A stretch of 64,000 nt of DNA from Phalacrocorax aristotelis. Its lineage: Eukaryota > Chordata > Aves > Suliformes > Phalacrocoracidae. The stretch covers positions 12,878,041-12,942,040 of the forward strand of contig NC_134279.1 of NCBI RefSeq assembly GCF_949628215.1, given 5' to 3'. How positions within the stretch are numbered: the first letter of the stretch is position 1; each line of letters opens with the position of its first letter. This document shows, piece by piece, positions 51,446 to 63,917 of this stretch. Made by a program: the position numbers and the translations under genes. Below the pieces are notes generated by a model. That model was not told where the DNA came from. It made no database searches and worked only from the letters and a program-made list of their open reading frames with translations.

Positions 51446-51802
51446 TGTCCTGGTTTCAGCTGGGATAGAGTTAATATTCCATACCATATGACATCATGTG
51501 CAGTATATAAGCTGGGGGGAGTGGGCCGGGTAGGGCAGTGATCACTGCTCAGGGACTGGGTGGGCATTGGTTGGTGGATGGTAAGTGGTTGCTTGGTTTT
51601 CCTGTGTTTTATTCCTCTCTCTTGTTATATTCCTTTTAATTACAATTTTTTATTACTAGTTTTATTCTGTTATTGAACTCTTCTTATGTCAACACAAGTT
51701 TCCTTACTTTCGCTCTTCAGATTCTCTCTCCCATCCCACTGCGGGGAAGGGGGAGGAGCGGAGGGTGAGTGAGTGGCTGTCGACTAGGGTTAAACCACAA
51801 CA
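51446..51802 (+). mobile_element. Solo LTR of the same avian endogenous retrovirus family
   Basis: The 357-bp element starts TGTC and ends AACA, flanked by a perfect 5-bp target duplication GAACC (51441-51445 and 51803-51807). Its ends and order of features match the 18097-18714 LTR in opposite orientation. It carries CRE-like TGACATCA (51489-51496) and an intact TATA-type box TATATAAG (51504-51511), followed by G-rich, T-rich and closing C/G-rich sections. Compared with the other copy it lacks about 215 bp of the 5' (U3-like) part, joining directly after GAGTTAA near 51474. No internal proviral sequence remains, consistent with LTR-LTR recombination. A 5-bp duplication suits ERVL-type insertion, but the class is not assigned. 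Confidence 0.9.
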
Positions 51803-52905
51803 GAACCTAACACTGACATAGATTTTGGATAAACAATGAAGACTGTCAAACTGGCACAGAGAGAATAAAAATGCACAAGTTTAAGACTGGACGTTAAAAG
51901 TAGCTGTTGATACGTTTCCACCTCTGCTTTTTTTTCAAGTGCCATCAATGAAAAGATGAACAATACAATATTATTTAACCTTACAGAATAGCCCTGACAA
52001 TTTCTAACTTCCTTTTAAAAATGCAGTTTGATTAAGGACATAAAGGAATTAATAAACTAGAGTTCTAGAAGAAAAGGCAGGGAGACATCCCCACTGGGAA
52101 AATCACAGGACCTGTGAATATCCTAACAACAGCCTGTGTGAAAAACTATAGTAACTGTATCAGATAAGTAATTTCTCTGAACTACCATCATGAGGTTTTC
52201 AATACTTCAAGAATTTGCACGCCTTACAAGACTTTGCTATGTACTTCTGTATCAAAGGTGTGATGCAAACAATAAATTTGTTTTACCATAGGCCTATCGT
52301 ACATTTAAAGAAGTATATAAATACAAAAAAGACTCAGCAATTATATAGGATCGTGTTAGCACAGATTTGCCAGATACAATAACTTTCAACTCTCTGATCT
52401 CGGTATCTAAATCAGAAATAAAAAATAACCAACTTAATCATCACTTTCTCCTGGAACAAGTTACAAAAATCCATTTTTCTAACTCACTGCCTAAGAGTAT
52501 GTGCCATACTGACAGATATTGGAGAGCTCTGTGACTGCATTATCTTGGCTCTGAACCCAAGTTATTAGCCCTGTTTCATAGCACAGATTGTTAACTCATG
52601 TTCGACATTGCTGTTGTGGTCATATAGTTTCTGGTTATTTTGAACAATGAGCAGATCAAGCTACCTATGAATGACACACTGTGAGAAATGAAGGACTGAG
52701 ATTAACTCTCTGTATATAGCACTGTGACATCAGGACCAGTGGCTTGTATAAACCACATGGCTTGTCTCAATCCTAAAAATAAGATAGGATGCAGCAAAGA
52801 AACATCCCATTCCTATGTAATTTGTATATCCTGCCTTGTTAGTCATATGTGATTTCCCAGAAATAATTTTCAGAAATAATCAGTAGCTTCTGCTTTCATT
52901 TTTAG
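51803..52905. other. AT-rich non-coding stretch
   Basis: Nothing recognisable apart from the target duplication copy at its start. Confidence 0.55.
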
Positions 52906-53065
52906 TGCTACATCATCATGGATTGTAGGAATTCAAATGAACCAATACAGGAAGGACTGCTCATCAAAACCCTTAGGGCTTCTTATAGCCTATTTTGTCC
53001 AGCTGGCCTTTGGTCAGCAGTGGCAAGCCAGAACTATGGTTTCTCAATTCAGATTGCTCTTGCAG
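52906..53065 (+). other. Candidate coding exon, product not recognised
   Basis: A strong acceptor (TTCTGCTTTCATTTTTAG) precedes 52906 and a consensus donor (GCAG then GTGAGA) follows 53065. The 160-bp segment is open in two frames. Phase 0 contains RNSNEPIQEGLLIKTLRA and SYSLFCPAGLWSAVASQ and ends in phase 1. Phase 2 contains GLLIAYFVQLAFGQQWQAR and ends on a codon boundary. The third frame has a stop. It is richer in G+C than its flanks. I do not recognise either peptide, and two open frames reduce the weight of openness as evidence. Confidence 0.32.
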
Positions 53066-54027
53066 GTGAGATCAGGGCCTTTAAGTGGTGCCCTGTCTTC
53101 TTTGTATGCTACTTTGGTGCTATTGCAAGTAAATCAGCTAACATGTGCAGAGAGCTTTAGTACTTTTCATTTGCTTTGTGTCTTTGGTGGCTCAGAATAC
53201 CTGAAAATTTTCCCTCTGAAATAAGCGGGTTATGAGTTTATCTAGTTTCTTCAACTCCCCCATCACAGCTAGGAAAACAGCCCTACCTTCCCTAATTGTA
53301 AATTATGAACTTGCAGATGTCCAAGGCAAGGAAGTGTGTCTTGCATTGGAATCTGATGCCCTGCAAAACCAAATCTGAAAAAGAGATGTCAGAGACTGTA
53401 TATTCCAGCAAATACAAAGAAAGAAATTGGTGCTCTTTCAGTTACAGAATGGAAAGAGATATTTCTTCTCAGAGCTTTATATTTCATATAAAGAAAAAAA
53501 GCAACAAGCCAGAAATAAATTTAGATGAACGGGGACTGAAGGAAGTCTTCTCAAGGAAATATACACCTGAGAAAGGAAAAAAAGACACACATTGTCCAAA
53601 AATACAACTAAGCAATGAATCAAGTTAAGAAAAGTTACTCCTCTGTTCCTTGTCACTATATTCAATAATGGTCCTACAGATGTTTGCCAGTTTCCCACAT
53701 ATTACATATTTGCATGAGAGATACCATATAATTTAACACAAGTAAAAAAAAGCCCTATACATTCAACCTATTTCCTTTAAGTTTTGTGAAAAATTTTGTC
53801 ACATTTTCATATTTTACAGTAACAGTAAGATAGAACTAAATTTTGCATACTGAGCTGGCCACTCCTTGCAATTAGGCCCTTATAAAATGCATGTTTTTGA
53901 TATGTTATTAATTTTTCAGGTATAAATGTTAGTAAAATTAAGTAGTTCTACATCTTGTCATTACACAGTAGTTCGAACTTCAAAAATTGTTGTGCCTTTG
54001 AGGGATATAATGTATCTTGTCCTGCAG

Positions 54028-54050
54028 TTACTGGATTAGTAATCCAGTAA
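54028..54050. repeat. Near-perfect palindrome with partial tandem copy
   Basis: The arms TTACTGGATTA and TAATCCAGTAA are perfect inverted repeats around one base. A diverged copy of the left part, GTTACTGGGTTAGTAATC, follows 40 bp downstream (about 54067-54084). Confidence 0.75.
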
Positions 54051-55402
54051 AAATCCAGTAAAAAAAGTTACTGGGTTAGTAATCTCCAGTTCGATTTTTC
54101 TAACTGTAATTTTCACATCAAAGGCAATATCTACACGCATTACAACCCCCCTAACATAGTGCAAATTAGTTGTTACTTACCAAACACTTTAGTATAAACT
54201 TTCTCTAACAATTGGAGTTTATAAAAAAAGGTTTTAAAATATCTGGATACTTAACCGCAAAGCTTTTAAGAATGTAACTTTGGGCCATTTTGTTCCATAC
54301 ACAGGCTTACATTTTTACAAAACAATAAAATGTGTGAATATGATACTTTTCAAACTCAGTGAATTCATAGGCAAGAGAGTATTCTGAATCAAGCAATGCC
54401 TTCTTGACTAGAATGGTAACAAACGCTCCATTTCCACAAACTTCTACAGCCTCTCCTCACTTCTCTTTATTAAATGCTGCCATCTAAACAACTTGGCAAC
54501 CAATGAGAAGAGCCACTGAAGCACATCATTTTTTTCAGTGAACTGATATTCTCCTTTGTATTTAGGCATCTTTTCTCTTGAAGCGTGTAAAAGGATTGAA
54601 TGAAAGACATATAATTAAAAAAAAGCTTTAATTTTGTTCATTTTCTAATTCTTTTACTTTAATGCCTTTACAAACTGTGCTGCAATGCATGATATTTAAC
54701 TCTTAGTTTGTTCTTTACTGTCTGATTCTCCTGAGAGTTTCCTTTGCAGACAGATGTACAGGCCAACAAAATATTTAAGTTTCCTTCTTTAATCAAAAAT
54801 AAATAAACAAAGATGCAAAAATTGTTGATGTTCACTGTTGAAAAGTAATCAGCTCTATTAGTCTTGTCTGACCTATGAAAACGTATGTTATAAATGCACT
54901 CGAGGACTAAAATCCAGGCTTGATTTTAATAACATTTTTTAAATAGCATTCATTGTTCCACCTAAATTCTTATTTTCCTCAACTTTTGCTTCAAAAAGTA
55001 AAGTAAATATTTCATTTATTTGAAATTGCCTTTATTGCCTGAATTGCCTTTATTAGCTATGCAATCATGTAAACTTGCACAATGGATTTTTAATTATTAA
55101 AAGAAAGATGTGTTTAATGATGCTTTATTTTTTGCATTAAGAATCTAAATCTGATCTGTAAACTGTCTCATTTTCATTTCAGGCAGAGAACATTCAGGAA
55201 CCATGGTTTGCTTAATTGAATTTAATTTTTTGTACAATATAAAGCTTTGAGACATCATCATTTTGGGATTGAATTACTAGGATAAATGCTGAATCCCAAC
55301 CCACCCATTACTAGAAGAGATTCATGAAAACAGTTAAATACAGAACATAGCTCATAGAAAAGTGTGAATAGTTTTATTCCTAATAAGCACAAATTTTAAA
55401 TT

Positions 55403-55437
55403 GTGTATATATGTATATATATTCATACACACACTAT
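55403..55437 (+). repeat. TA/CA-rich microsatellite
   Basis: Imperfect TATATG and TACACA units. Confidence 0.65.
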
Positions 55438-55949
55438 ATTCAGATATTTTTACTTCATATTCCTGAGTTAATTTCATTTTAATTTCTTGTTAATGAAATT
55501 TATAATGTTAATATTTGTATTGGTTCCAGCACCCTTAGTCCAGGAATAATCCTATTGTCTCGAAAATTAGTTTAAATTAGGGATTGTAGGGTTCTGGTTC
55601 AGAGCAGCCATGAGGTGAAACATAAACATTTGCCAGCTTTAAGATTATTACTCTCTAGATCTTTTTTTCCCCAGGGTGAGAAATGACACAGCTGAAGCTG
55701 AAGCTGCAAATTAAATATGAAGCATCTTAATCTGCTCTTCAGACTGATAATTACTTCAGATTAAATGACTTCTGAGCCACGTATGGGTTTTCTGGTGAGG
55801 TTCCGTGGCTAACAGTAACAGGTGTCAGGGTAGATGATTTACTAGTTACTTCTGAGACTAAGACATTACATTACACCAGCATGGAAGAATCCAAATTGTG
55901 AAGGTGACATTTTTTTCAAGCCATGCATGGTTCCATACTCTTTGCACCT

Positions 55950-56100
55950 TCCCTTCAGTTATTTGTACACATTCATGAAATTCCCCGAGCCTTCTCTTCT
56001 CCAGGCTAAACAGTCCCAGCTCTCTCAAGCCTTTTCTTGTACAAAAGGTGCTCCAGTCACTTGATCACCTTAGGAGTCCTTTGCTGGGGTCTCTCCAGTA
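55950..56100 (-). mobile_element. Old CR1 LINE fragment (ORF2 3' part)
   Basis: In reverse orientation the stretch matches the CR1 region encoding the segment after the reverse transcriptase. Recognisable pieces are CCTTCTCTTCTCCAGGCTAA, CCCAGCTCTCTCAAGCC and GTGCTCCAGTCACTTGATCA. It is more diverged than the 38.9 kb copy and fades out past about 56100; the left edge near 55950 is approximate. Confidence 0.8.
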
Positions 56101-57239
56101 TGTTTGTTACTGGCACAAACTTTACATTTATACTCTGTACTGATGGCTGCGGACCACAAACACAGATTGGAAGAGTTATCCCCTGCATCATTCCATGTAC
56201 TCATTTAATCTGCAGCTTCACAAAACTAAAGTCAGTGAGGCCTACGCAACAAAACGCTTCTCAGTTTTGCAAGAAATTTTCATCTCTAGGCTGCCCATAT
56301 GACTTGTTACTAAGTGAGTTTACTTGGCTGGTAATAGGACATAATTTAATTTGAGTGATCAAAATCAGTGCAATCTGATTTGCACAACATGCTGTCCATG
56401 AATTCACTGACTTTGTAGAGTCTAAAGGCATCACATAGCCTGGAGGTTACAGTCACTTCACTCAGAATAGTCCACAGAGCAATGACTACAATTCAAAGTC
56501 TTCCTAGCTACACAGGTCAAGACCAACTTTATAACAAAATATGTTTCTTCACCCCACAGTTAAAGAAGCACCTTTTATTTATTTATAAGAATGTTATTAG
56601 ATAATTACATTCACTGGGACTAGCTATGAAGGAGAAATTCTGCTGGCACTACACCAGCATAGTACATGAAGATCTTTACACTTTGCTGTATTGTGAATAT
56701 AATGAAGTGGTAAAGGACTGAATCACTGATAGGGGAACAAATAAGAAAGTGCTAGTCTTGCATACTTCCTCTTCTACCCACCATTTCAATGAGACATGAA
56801 TCCATAAAAATAATGGAACAGATATGAAGCTGTTCAACAATTATTTCACACGTTGCTCAAAATTTGTCACTAAGGTCAAACAACAACAAAAAAAAGAGTA
56901 TTAAAATGGACATCTAACCTTAAATACAAGGACTTCTGTCAGGAAAAATTGAGAAAGACAATGGCAAGTCTCCAATTGCCAGGGTACCAGATGAGAGTGT
57001 GAGCAAGCACTAGATAAAAGCTGATAGGCAACGTTAAAATTAGATAACACCTTTTATCTGGAAGAGTGGATGAGGCAGGGCAAGAGGTAGATTTTTCTAA
57101 TGTTCCTTTATTGGGTTGTGTCCTTCCAAAATATATTTCACCCAGAAAATTACTTTTTATTTTCAGATAGATACAGACACCCTAAACTTTAATGAATGCA
57201 GATGATATACATTGCCTCTAGCTGAACACTACAAAACCA

Positions 57240-57400
57240 CTGTAGCGTCATTTGCATTATCAGCCCCTCACTTGTGCCATATGTCCACATGATATGTTCG
57301 AAACCTTTGAGGTCTTTGTTCTTCTTGTCAGAGGCTGTAAAAATTAGTTAATGTGGTTTTTTCTTTCAGCATAAAAAGATATTTCCATATGCAAATTCAC
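57240..57400. promoter_or_regulatory. Candidate POU/octamer-containing block
   Basis: The octamer ATTTGCAT lies at 57250-57257 and the opposite-orientation ATGCAAAT at 57389-57396, about 140 bp apart. These are exact POU-factor sites. Function is inferred only from the motif pair. Confidence 0.25.
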
Positions 57401-58229
57401 GGTTTATTCAAATTTGTAAAGCCAACTACTGAGCTTTTGCTGCTAGTAGTAGGGCAAGAGGCAATAATGCCCTACACTGATTTTTTTACTGTCTGGCCTC
57501 AAAATTGACATTCCTGTGACCTCAACATTTGTTTTACTGCTATAAAAGCAGTGGCATGCTTTATAATAGAAAGTACAAAACCACATCCCTCTTTCTACAT
57601 TCCTATTGTTTGCAATTACAATCAGCTATCAGCAGCCAACCACATGCCTTACTGTCATCTAACACTATCTTAGCACCATGACCTGAACGTTGGTACCTGA
57701 TCTTCAGAAAAAACAGTTTTATGAAACTAGTATTAGAGACAGGGTAAGGACAGAGGTTTCCAAGTGGGCAAGGACGGCGTGTTACCTGTTTAGTGAAACT
57801 GCAAGGAACACACTGCGCTTCAGAGCAAAAGGCAACAGGCAGAGACTGGCTGAAATTCCATCCAAAGCTGGGGTCAGGGGGAGTACCTGTGGATCAGGGA
57901 GCCTTTTAACACGTTTAGATTCTCAAACTGTTTTTCTGCTTTTAACAGCAACTTTGAAAACTCATTTGTAGGCTTTAGCATGGGTGGGTGTGGGGGCGTG
58001 TGTGTCAATTTTGGTTTTATTCCCTTTGGCAGATAGAAGACAGATTCAAAATATTTATGAGATTGAATAAGTAAAATGGATAATTGCCTTGTTTCTGCAT
58101 CAATTGAATTTTCAACTAAGTTGTGATTTCACAGCCAACCATAGCATTAATTTACATCTCTCCAGCCACTACCTCAAGGCAGTGGTAGAATTTACCAGGC
58201 AAGCTTTAACTTTTATTATGTTTTTATAG

Positions 58230-58328
58230 AAAAATACAAAAAAAACCCCACAAAACAAAAAATCACAACCAAACCAAAACCAAACCAAAACCAAAACACA
58301 CCCCCAAAAAACCATGAAACAAAACCCA
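58230..58328 (+). repeat. C/A-rich simple repeat
   Basis: About 100 bp of CAAAAC and CCAAA-type units with almost no G or T. Confidence 0.8.
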
Positions 58329-59332
58329 AGTTATATCTTAGAAGAAAAACAGCTTGACAAACTGGGATGAATTTTCAATGCAAAAGAACAATACAAACTA
58401 ATAAATAAAATGCTAATAGAAGAACCACCCCACCTCTTTTCTGACGGCAGATTTTATTTATTTAACTCCTCATTTTCGTAACTATTCTACTTTCTATTTT
58501 GGAAGCCTTAAAGATATTTTAAAAATCTATCTTTTGCAAGGAAAAGAAACATAATTAGTATTTGTTAGAATCTGACTGCTATGAATCTGTGCTAAAGAAA
58601 ACTGCGTATTTTCCAACATGTACTTATATTTTTATATATCTTTTACATATCTACATACATGCCTGTAAGTATAGTATTATAAATTCTCTTCACTTTTTGA
58701 AATCCAATAAAATTCTAGTTTTTCCAGGCCTCTAACAAACTGCTTTATAACAGACAAGGCCAAAATGCACATAAATAGATTGTGGAAGCCAGAGGCATTT
58801 GATTCTGTTGAACAGATCTTTGATGAGGACAAACTATGAATAGAAAAAGAAGTTCCTTTTTTCCCAATAGTCCATGGTTTCCAAGACATTTTCAGCTTTT
58901 CTGATAACAAACTGAAATTCACACCAAAAAATAGAGCAGACTCAAGTGTGACAGCATGTATTTAGGAACAACCACAAGGCAGCTGAATAAAATATTCTTA
59001 AGTTCTGAAAGCTTACTTCACTGAGCCAGCAGAGAAGAATATTATTAAATTACATTGACTATTATCTAATCTATTAAAAACACTTCTGATAATTAATAAA
59101 AATATTGATTATAGTCTAAGATACATATACAGAAAAATATAGAGAGTACTACAGTGGATTCATTGTTATTATTATCAAACTTCCATTTAAATTAAATACT
59201 AAGTTTTGACATGAGAAGTCATTAGAAAAAGCTTAGTTTCTCTATTAACCTATTAATGTGGCATGTGCTGCACAGTTAAAAGAAATCAAAAATACAAACA
59301 GGTGATATAATTTTTACTTTCTTAATGCTTAC

Positions 59333-59378
59333 CTATGAATGTTTTTATATTGTCATAGCCAAAAGGTGCATTAGTCAT
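59333..59378 (-). other. Weak candidate small exon
   Basis: A TTTTAAGACAG acceptor and a CATAG then GTAAGC donor bound 46 bp that is open only in phase 0, giving NAPFGYDNIKTFI. The phase does not fit directly after the segment at 63918-63989. Probably chance. Confidence 0.15.
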
Positions 59379-59829
59379 CTGTCTTAAAACACACTACAAA
59401 AATCTTCCCGCATAAACACTAATTATTAACTTCCTACCCTCCCTTTGCATGAGTCTCAGGAGTTGAACATAACTCCCTTACTACACATTATTGAATTAGT
59501 GGCTTTCCTGGTCTGCCTTACCACCCTAGCTATATATGAAAATCAAGAACATGCTAAGACATACCTGAAAAAAAGGAGAGATTCACTGATACCTGGACAG
59601 AGTTTAATTGCCAAATTTTTTTTCTTTATATTTATATAGATTTGGGGTACATAAGTCTGACAGCGGGCACACTCTATGCTCCACAGAAAAATCTACCTTG
59701 AACCTGAGCCTTCTCAGCTTCCTCCACCCTATTCTTGCTTTCAATAGTACAGCAAAATTTTTGCTTTTGTAATATAACTTTATAGTGCAAATGCATAGTA
59801 CACAGATTCAGGTTAAAACAATCCACACC

Positions 59830-59845
59830 AAAAAAAAAAAAAAAA
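59830..59845 (+). repeat. Poly-A tract (A16)
   Basis: Sixteen consecutive A after a CACACC context. No associated retroposon recognised. Confidence 0.75.
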
Positions 59846-62081
59846 GAGATCAGTTAAGTTATAAAAGAACCATATTAAAAAAGTCTAGTTATCAAGGGGA
59901 ACAGGGAGATACTCTTCCACCCTGGTATCCATGGTCAGATAGGGAAATGCTTAAATGATTCATTCTGGCTAGAATGAACCACCTTAGAATATATTGTAAT
60001 TCTTTCTAATATTTCAATTTTTTTTTAATTGTATTGTCCAATATGATTTTGCAAAATGTATTAAAATTCGTTAATTGTTTTGCATTCTCAGAAGTGGAAG
60101 CTTTAGTAAATAAAGAAAAATAAAATACACATTTTTACAAGGTAAGCCAGGAGTTTGCTAGCTGCTACTCTACTGCAGACTCTCAAGTAGTACAGAACTC
60201 CATTATAACACCTTAAAAAGTGTAAGACACTAAGACAATGGTGTAAAAATTAAGAGGTTTCTCTACAGAGTTGCAAAGGGAAGGGTAAGTCACTGGAGAT
60301 GTAGAAATGCATGGAAAAGAGTGCATTTCTAGTATCATATGCAAGTACTGAAAAGGACTGAGAAAAGGAGTTTTAAAGAACAAAAATATAAAGGGAAGGT
60401 AAAACAATTCAGACAAAATATGAGCTTTTCTACACAGAGCAAGAAATTGTTTCATTTTCAGACTGCACTTGAAGTTGCAAAACCAATCTTTCACTACAAG
60501 AGCTTTTTTTTTTTGAAAAAAGAAATCCAAGACTTAGACACTTATGTAGTAGTTCAACGGGTATGAAAACGTGCCAGCAATTTAATCCATTTCACATTCA
60601 GAAGCTCCTGAAGTTTCAGAACACATTTGGTCACATCTATATTTAAATTTGTTAGATTTAGTAATAATTTCTAAACATACTCTCCCTTAAGTCCTTTTTT
60701 CTTGAAACATTTGCTGTAGAATAATGAATATGAATTATGCAAAGAAAATCTTTAAAGAAATTCTTGCATATTTTAAGCCTGTTAAAAAGTTGAGTTTGAA
60801 AGACATTGTCATCCAGAGAGATTCATTTCTTTTTATAATAAGAAAAATCATCACAAAATTGTAGTACAGAACATGTCAGTTAAGTTACTCTAGGCAGAGA
60901 AATTTGTGCCACAGCTATTCTTTTGATTTTCTGTAAGGCTAGAAACCTTACATTATTCATACTGTAGAAAGTAAAAATATTTTTAATTCAGTGCCTTACC
61001 TGAACTTGAAGTTAAGACAAGAAAAAGAAAAAGCTTAATGTTATCTGTCTGACAAAACTTTTCACATTTTAAGACGGAAGTTAACTTAGAAAAGTGATTC
61101 AGCCATGAAAGATGGAAATCTGCTGCCAGCCTTGGGATTCAGCAGCAGCTCCTACAGGAACTACTGGCAACTCCAAATTAAGCTCTTCCTCAAGAGTTCA
61201 TTTAGAAAAGGGATAGACACAGAAATGAGCCATGCCAACTTATTACATCTTTTAATCCCAATGCAAAAGAATTCCTGCCATGCCTAGAGCTAGATGTTGC
61301 TTCCTTTGCTAAAGTGAATTGTCTCCTGGATGCAGACATGAACACTGATTCAGAAGCTAGCTTCAGCCTGGTGACCAATTACTTCTCCTAAATGTGCTCT
61401 GGAGTCTACAAGTGGCATCAAGGCTTAAAATCTGCCTTAAACTCCCCTTCTAAATCTAGCTATAAAATAGTCTTTTGTTTCAGGTTTGGATCCTCTTAGT
61501 AAGTTTAGCCTGGGAACCCTTAGCAGACACACAAACTAACTGATTTCCAGCAACTTCTCTGAATCAAGAATTAACCTTAGTTCAATTTGGCTTCCCAGAA
61601 ATTGAGCCCTAAATAAAAATTCAACCCTAACCTTGCTTGATCTTAGTCTAGGGATCATATTTTGCAGGACTTGATTAAAATAGTAGGAGATGGTAGTACT
61701 TCTTCTAGAACCCATCTTGCATCCAGGTCCAGGTCTTTCTATGACCAAAATGATTATTTAACTTACCATGCTTGGGTTGCACCCCACAACTGTTGTTCAC
61801 CCATGCTGGTAGATTCTTCTTGACTTACTGTGTATTTGTTTGGTTGTGGGCTTTTTTCCTTCCTTTCTTTTTAGCACCAAGCACTGACTTTCCACTTGCA
61901 GACTCAAATTCAGTTAACATCCTACACACAGTACAACTTCTCTTAGACTCAGTCATCATCTGCACAGACATCCAAACTTGAAGTTAACAAAAGGATAGTA
62001 GTCATTGCCAGAATCAGATCCAGAACCTTACTTGAATCATTTTACCTCTTTAGCTTAACATCTAGTTTTGCCTTCTGACAG

Positions 62082-62157
62082 CCCCTCCACAAAGGTGATC
62101 TGGTAAATGTACTGACAGAGAAAGACATCTCTTAGCCAAAGTCCCAAGACATCCCAG
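62082..62157 (+). other. Weak candidate non-coding exon
   Basis: Acceptor GCCTTCTGACAG and a strong donor (CCCAG then GTAAGC) bound 76 bp. All three frames contain stops, so any role would be in a non-coding RNA or UTR. Confidence 0.15.
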
Positions 62158-62297
62158 GTAAGCTCAGCCAAAACATCCTTGATGATGAGTAGATGTCAGG
62201 ACAAAGAAACCTTGATAAAAAACTGACCTCCCAGGAATACAGGAGTCAGCAACAACTAGTGTCCTACCCCCTTGTATGTATCTACAGCAAAAAGGTA

Positions 62298-62337
62298 TTA
62301 AAAAAAACCAAACAACAAAACAAAAACAAAACACAAA
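62298..62337 (+). repeat. A/C-rich simple repeat
   Basis: AAAAC-type units, similar to 1904-1943. Confidence 0.7.
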
Positions 62338-63917
62338 GGCAAAAGCCCAACTCACTACCGACCCAAAAGCAGCATCTCTGTAAAAGTCTCTCTGCACAAG
62401 ACCTTCCAGACAGTTGGGACCCTGGCTGGGGATGCCTAGCTGCCTTCAGCCTCTGTGACACAGATAATCTGTAAGTGAGACTTTTCCATCATTAATCAGA
62501 CCCATTCCTGGGAGCAACTTTGTCCTCAAGGGGCAGGAAAACCAGAAACTGTTGTGAGCAACAAAGAACATAAAACAATGGGAAATGAAGGAAGTGACCT
62601 GCGATTTTCTTCTGGTCTTTACCAACCTTATACTTTATGTCTGCTATATAGTGACTCAGTCTGCCTCAATAGCCCAAATACTTAGCACTTAATAAAAGAA
62701 TGAGCTATTCATTTGTTATCTGTTTTTTCAAGTTTTTAATAGCTGTAACAAAAAAACTACACAAGGCAGTTCTCCTTTTATTCTATCAGTCTATAAGGCT
62801 AAGTTAGCTGGAAGAGTGTTTTTACAGATGCCATTTTAGCACACAGAAAAGTGACACTTTTCTCCCAGAAGAACTGTAAGTAATGTGTTTATCCCCTCTT
62901 TTTACATTATCTTTAGGATGCACTTTCATCCCATCAGCTTTGCTGTTTTTATACATGTTTAGATCTTTCAGACTACAAATGAATTTGAATTTGTATATTG
63001 TAAAATAAATGTAGAAGAACCCTTTCAATTTTATAAAAGTTTTGGTATACATAGGTAAACAGAAACTTTGACAACTGACTGAATTTAAGGTTTATTTTTA
63101 TAATTTCATAGATAAAAATTATTGTCATTAACTTTTTTTTATCTTAAGCATCTGTAGTATCAATACACATGTTGGTACTGACCCAAGTCTCACTAATTTG
63201 AATAATTAACATGTAATAAAATTTCAGTAAGATTAAAGGAAGCTAGCTAGAAACATCATCTTCCCATAAAAGACCTTCCTGTCAGCACTGTATGCCATTC
63301 TTACATATGCTGTTATTCCTGAATATTTAAAAGTTGGTAAACTCAGAAGAAAAGAAGAAAGTATATCTGTCCTGAAAGAGATCTACTGATTCAATAGCTA
63401 ACAGCAAAAGAACTTCAGAAGAATTGTTGCAGAGTTCTAGTGAAGCCAACCAGACCTGCAATCCACTAAATATGAAATCTGATAAAGAATGCAGCATCTT
63501 CCCTAACTTGCATTCTGTGCTCTGTTCCATGCGTGGAGTCACTGTTAGCAGTGATCCCAGGAGCATAAGAAGGAAAAACGTACTGTGAAATCCAGCACCT
63601 CATTAACAATAGCAGATTGTTGGGTAAAAGTTCCTTTAATCCAAAGTACAACAGTTCATTAAATAAGAACACCCACTTATCTACCATAAATTGACATATT
63701 TGGAAACAGTGACTCAAAATTAGGTTATAGTTCTGAATCAGCTGAAATTTGTACACCAGAAACAAATTCCTGGTAAACATTCATGGAACTAGATAAAAAA
63801 ATTTACAAGCTTTTCCTATAGAGAAAAAAAAAAAGAAATTTAAAAAGAAAATAAAATCACTCTGCCCTTTATCAAAGTTTTAAAAATGTTTCTCAGTCAC
63901 ACTTTCTTCACACATAC

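Larger units (their letters stand above)
53066..55949. other. AT-rich non-coding stretch
   Basis: It includes an open frame at 53305-53628 (lysine- and serine-rich, unrecognised, treated as chance), a palindrome with partial tandem copy at 54028-54090 and a TA/CA microsatellite at 55403-55437. Confidence 0.55.
56101..63917. other. AT-rich non-coding stretch
   Basis: It holds two octamer motifs near 57.25-57.40 kb, C/A-rich tracts at 58230-58328 and 62298-62337, an A16 run at 59830-59845 and weak splice-like segments at 59333-59378 (-) and 62082-62157 (+). The slightly G+C-richer part around 61.1-62.6 kb could hide an old diverged repeat I cannot identify. No gene recognised. Confidence 0.5.

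Noticed and set aside
53305..53628. 107-codon plus-strand open frame rich in Lys and Ser
   Set aside because: No domain or splice signals; A-rich DNA easily yields lysine-rich open frames.
16800..59845. Poly-A runs as tails of processed pseudogenes or SINEs
   Set aside because: No coding remnant or SINE body lies upstream of the A-runs at 16800, 47510 or 59830, and no target duplications were seen.
61090..62600. Possible old dispersed repeat suggested by raised G+C and C-rich phrasing
   Set aside because: No terminal repeats, target duplication or recognisable family motif; needs a repeat library search.
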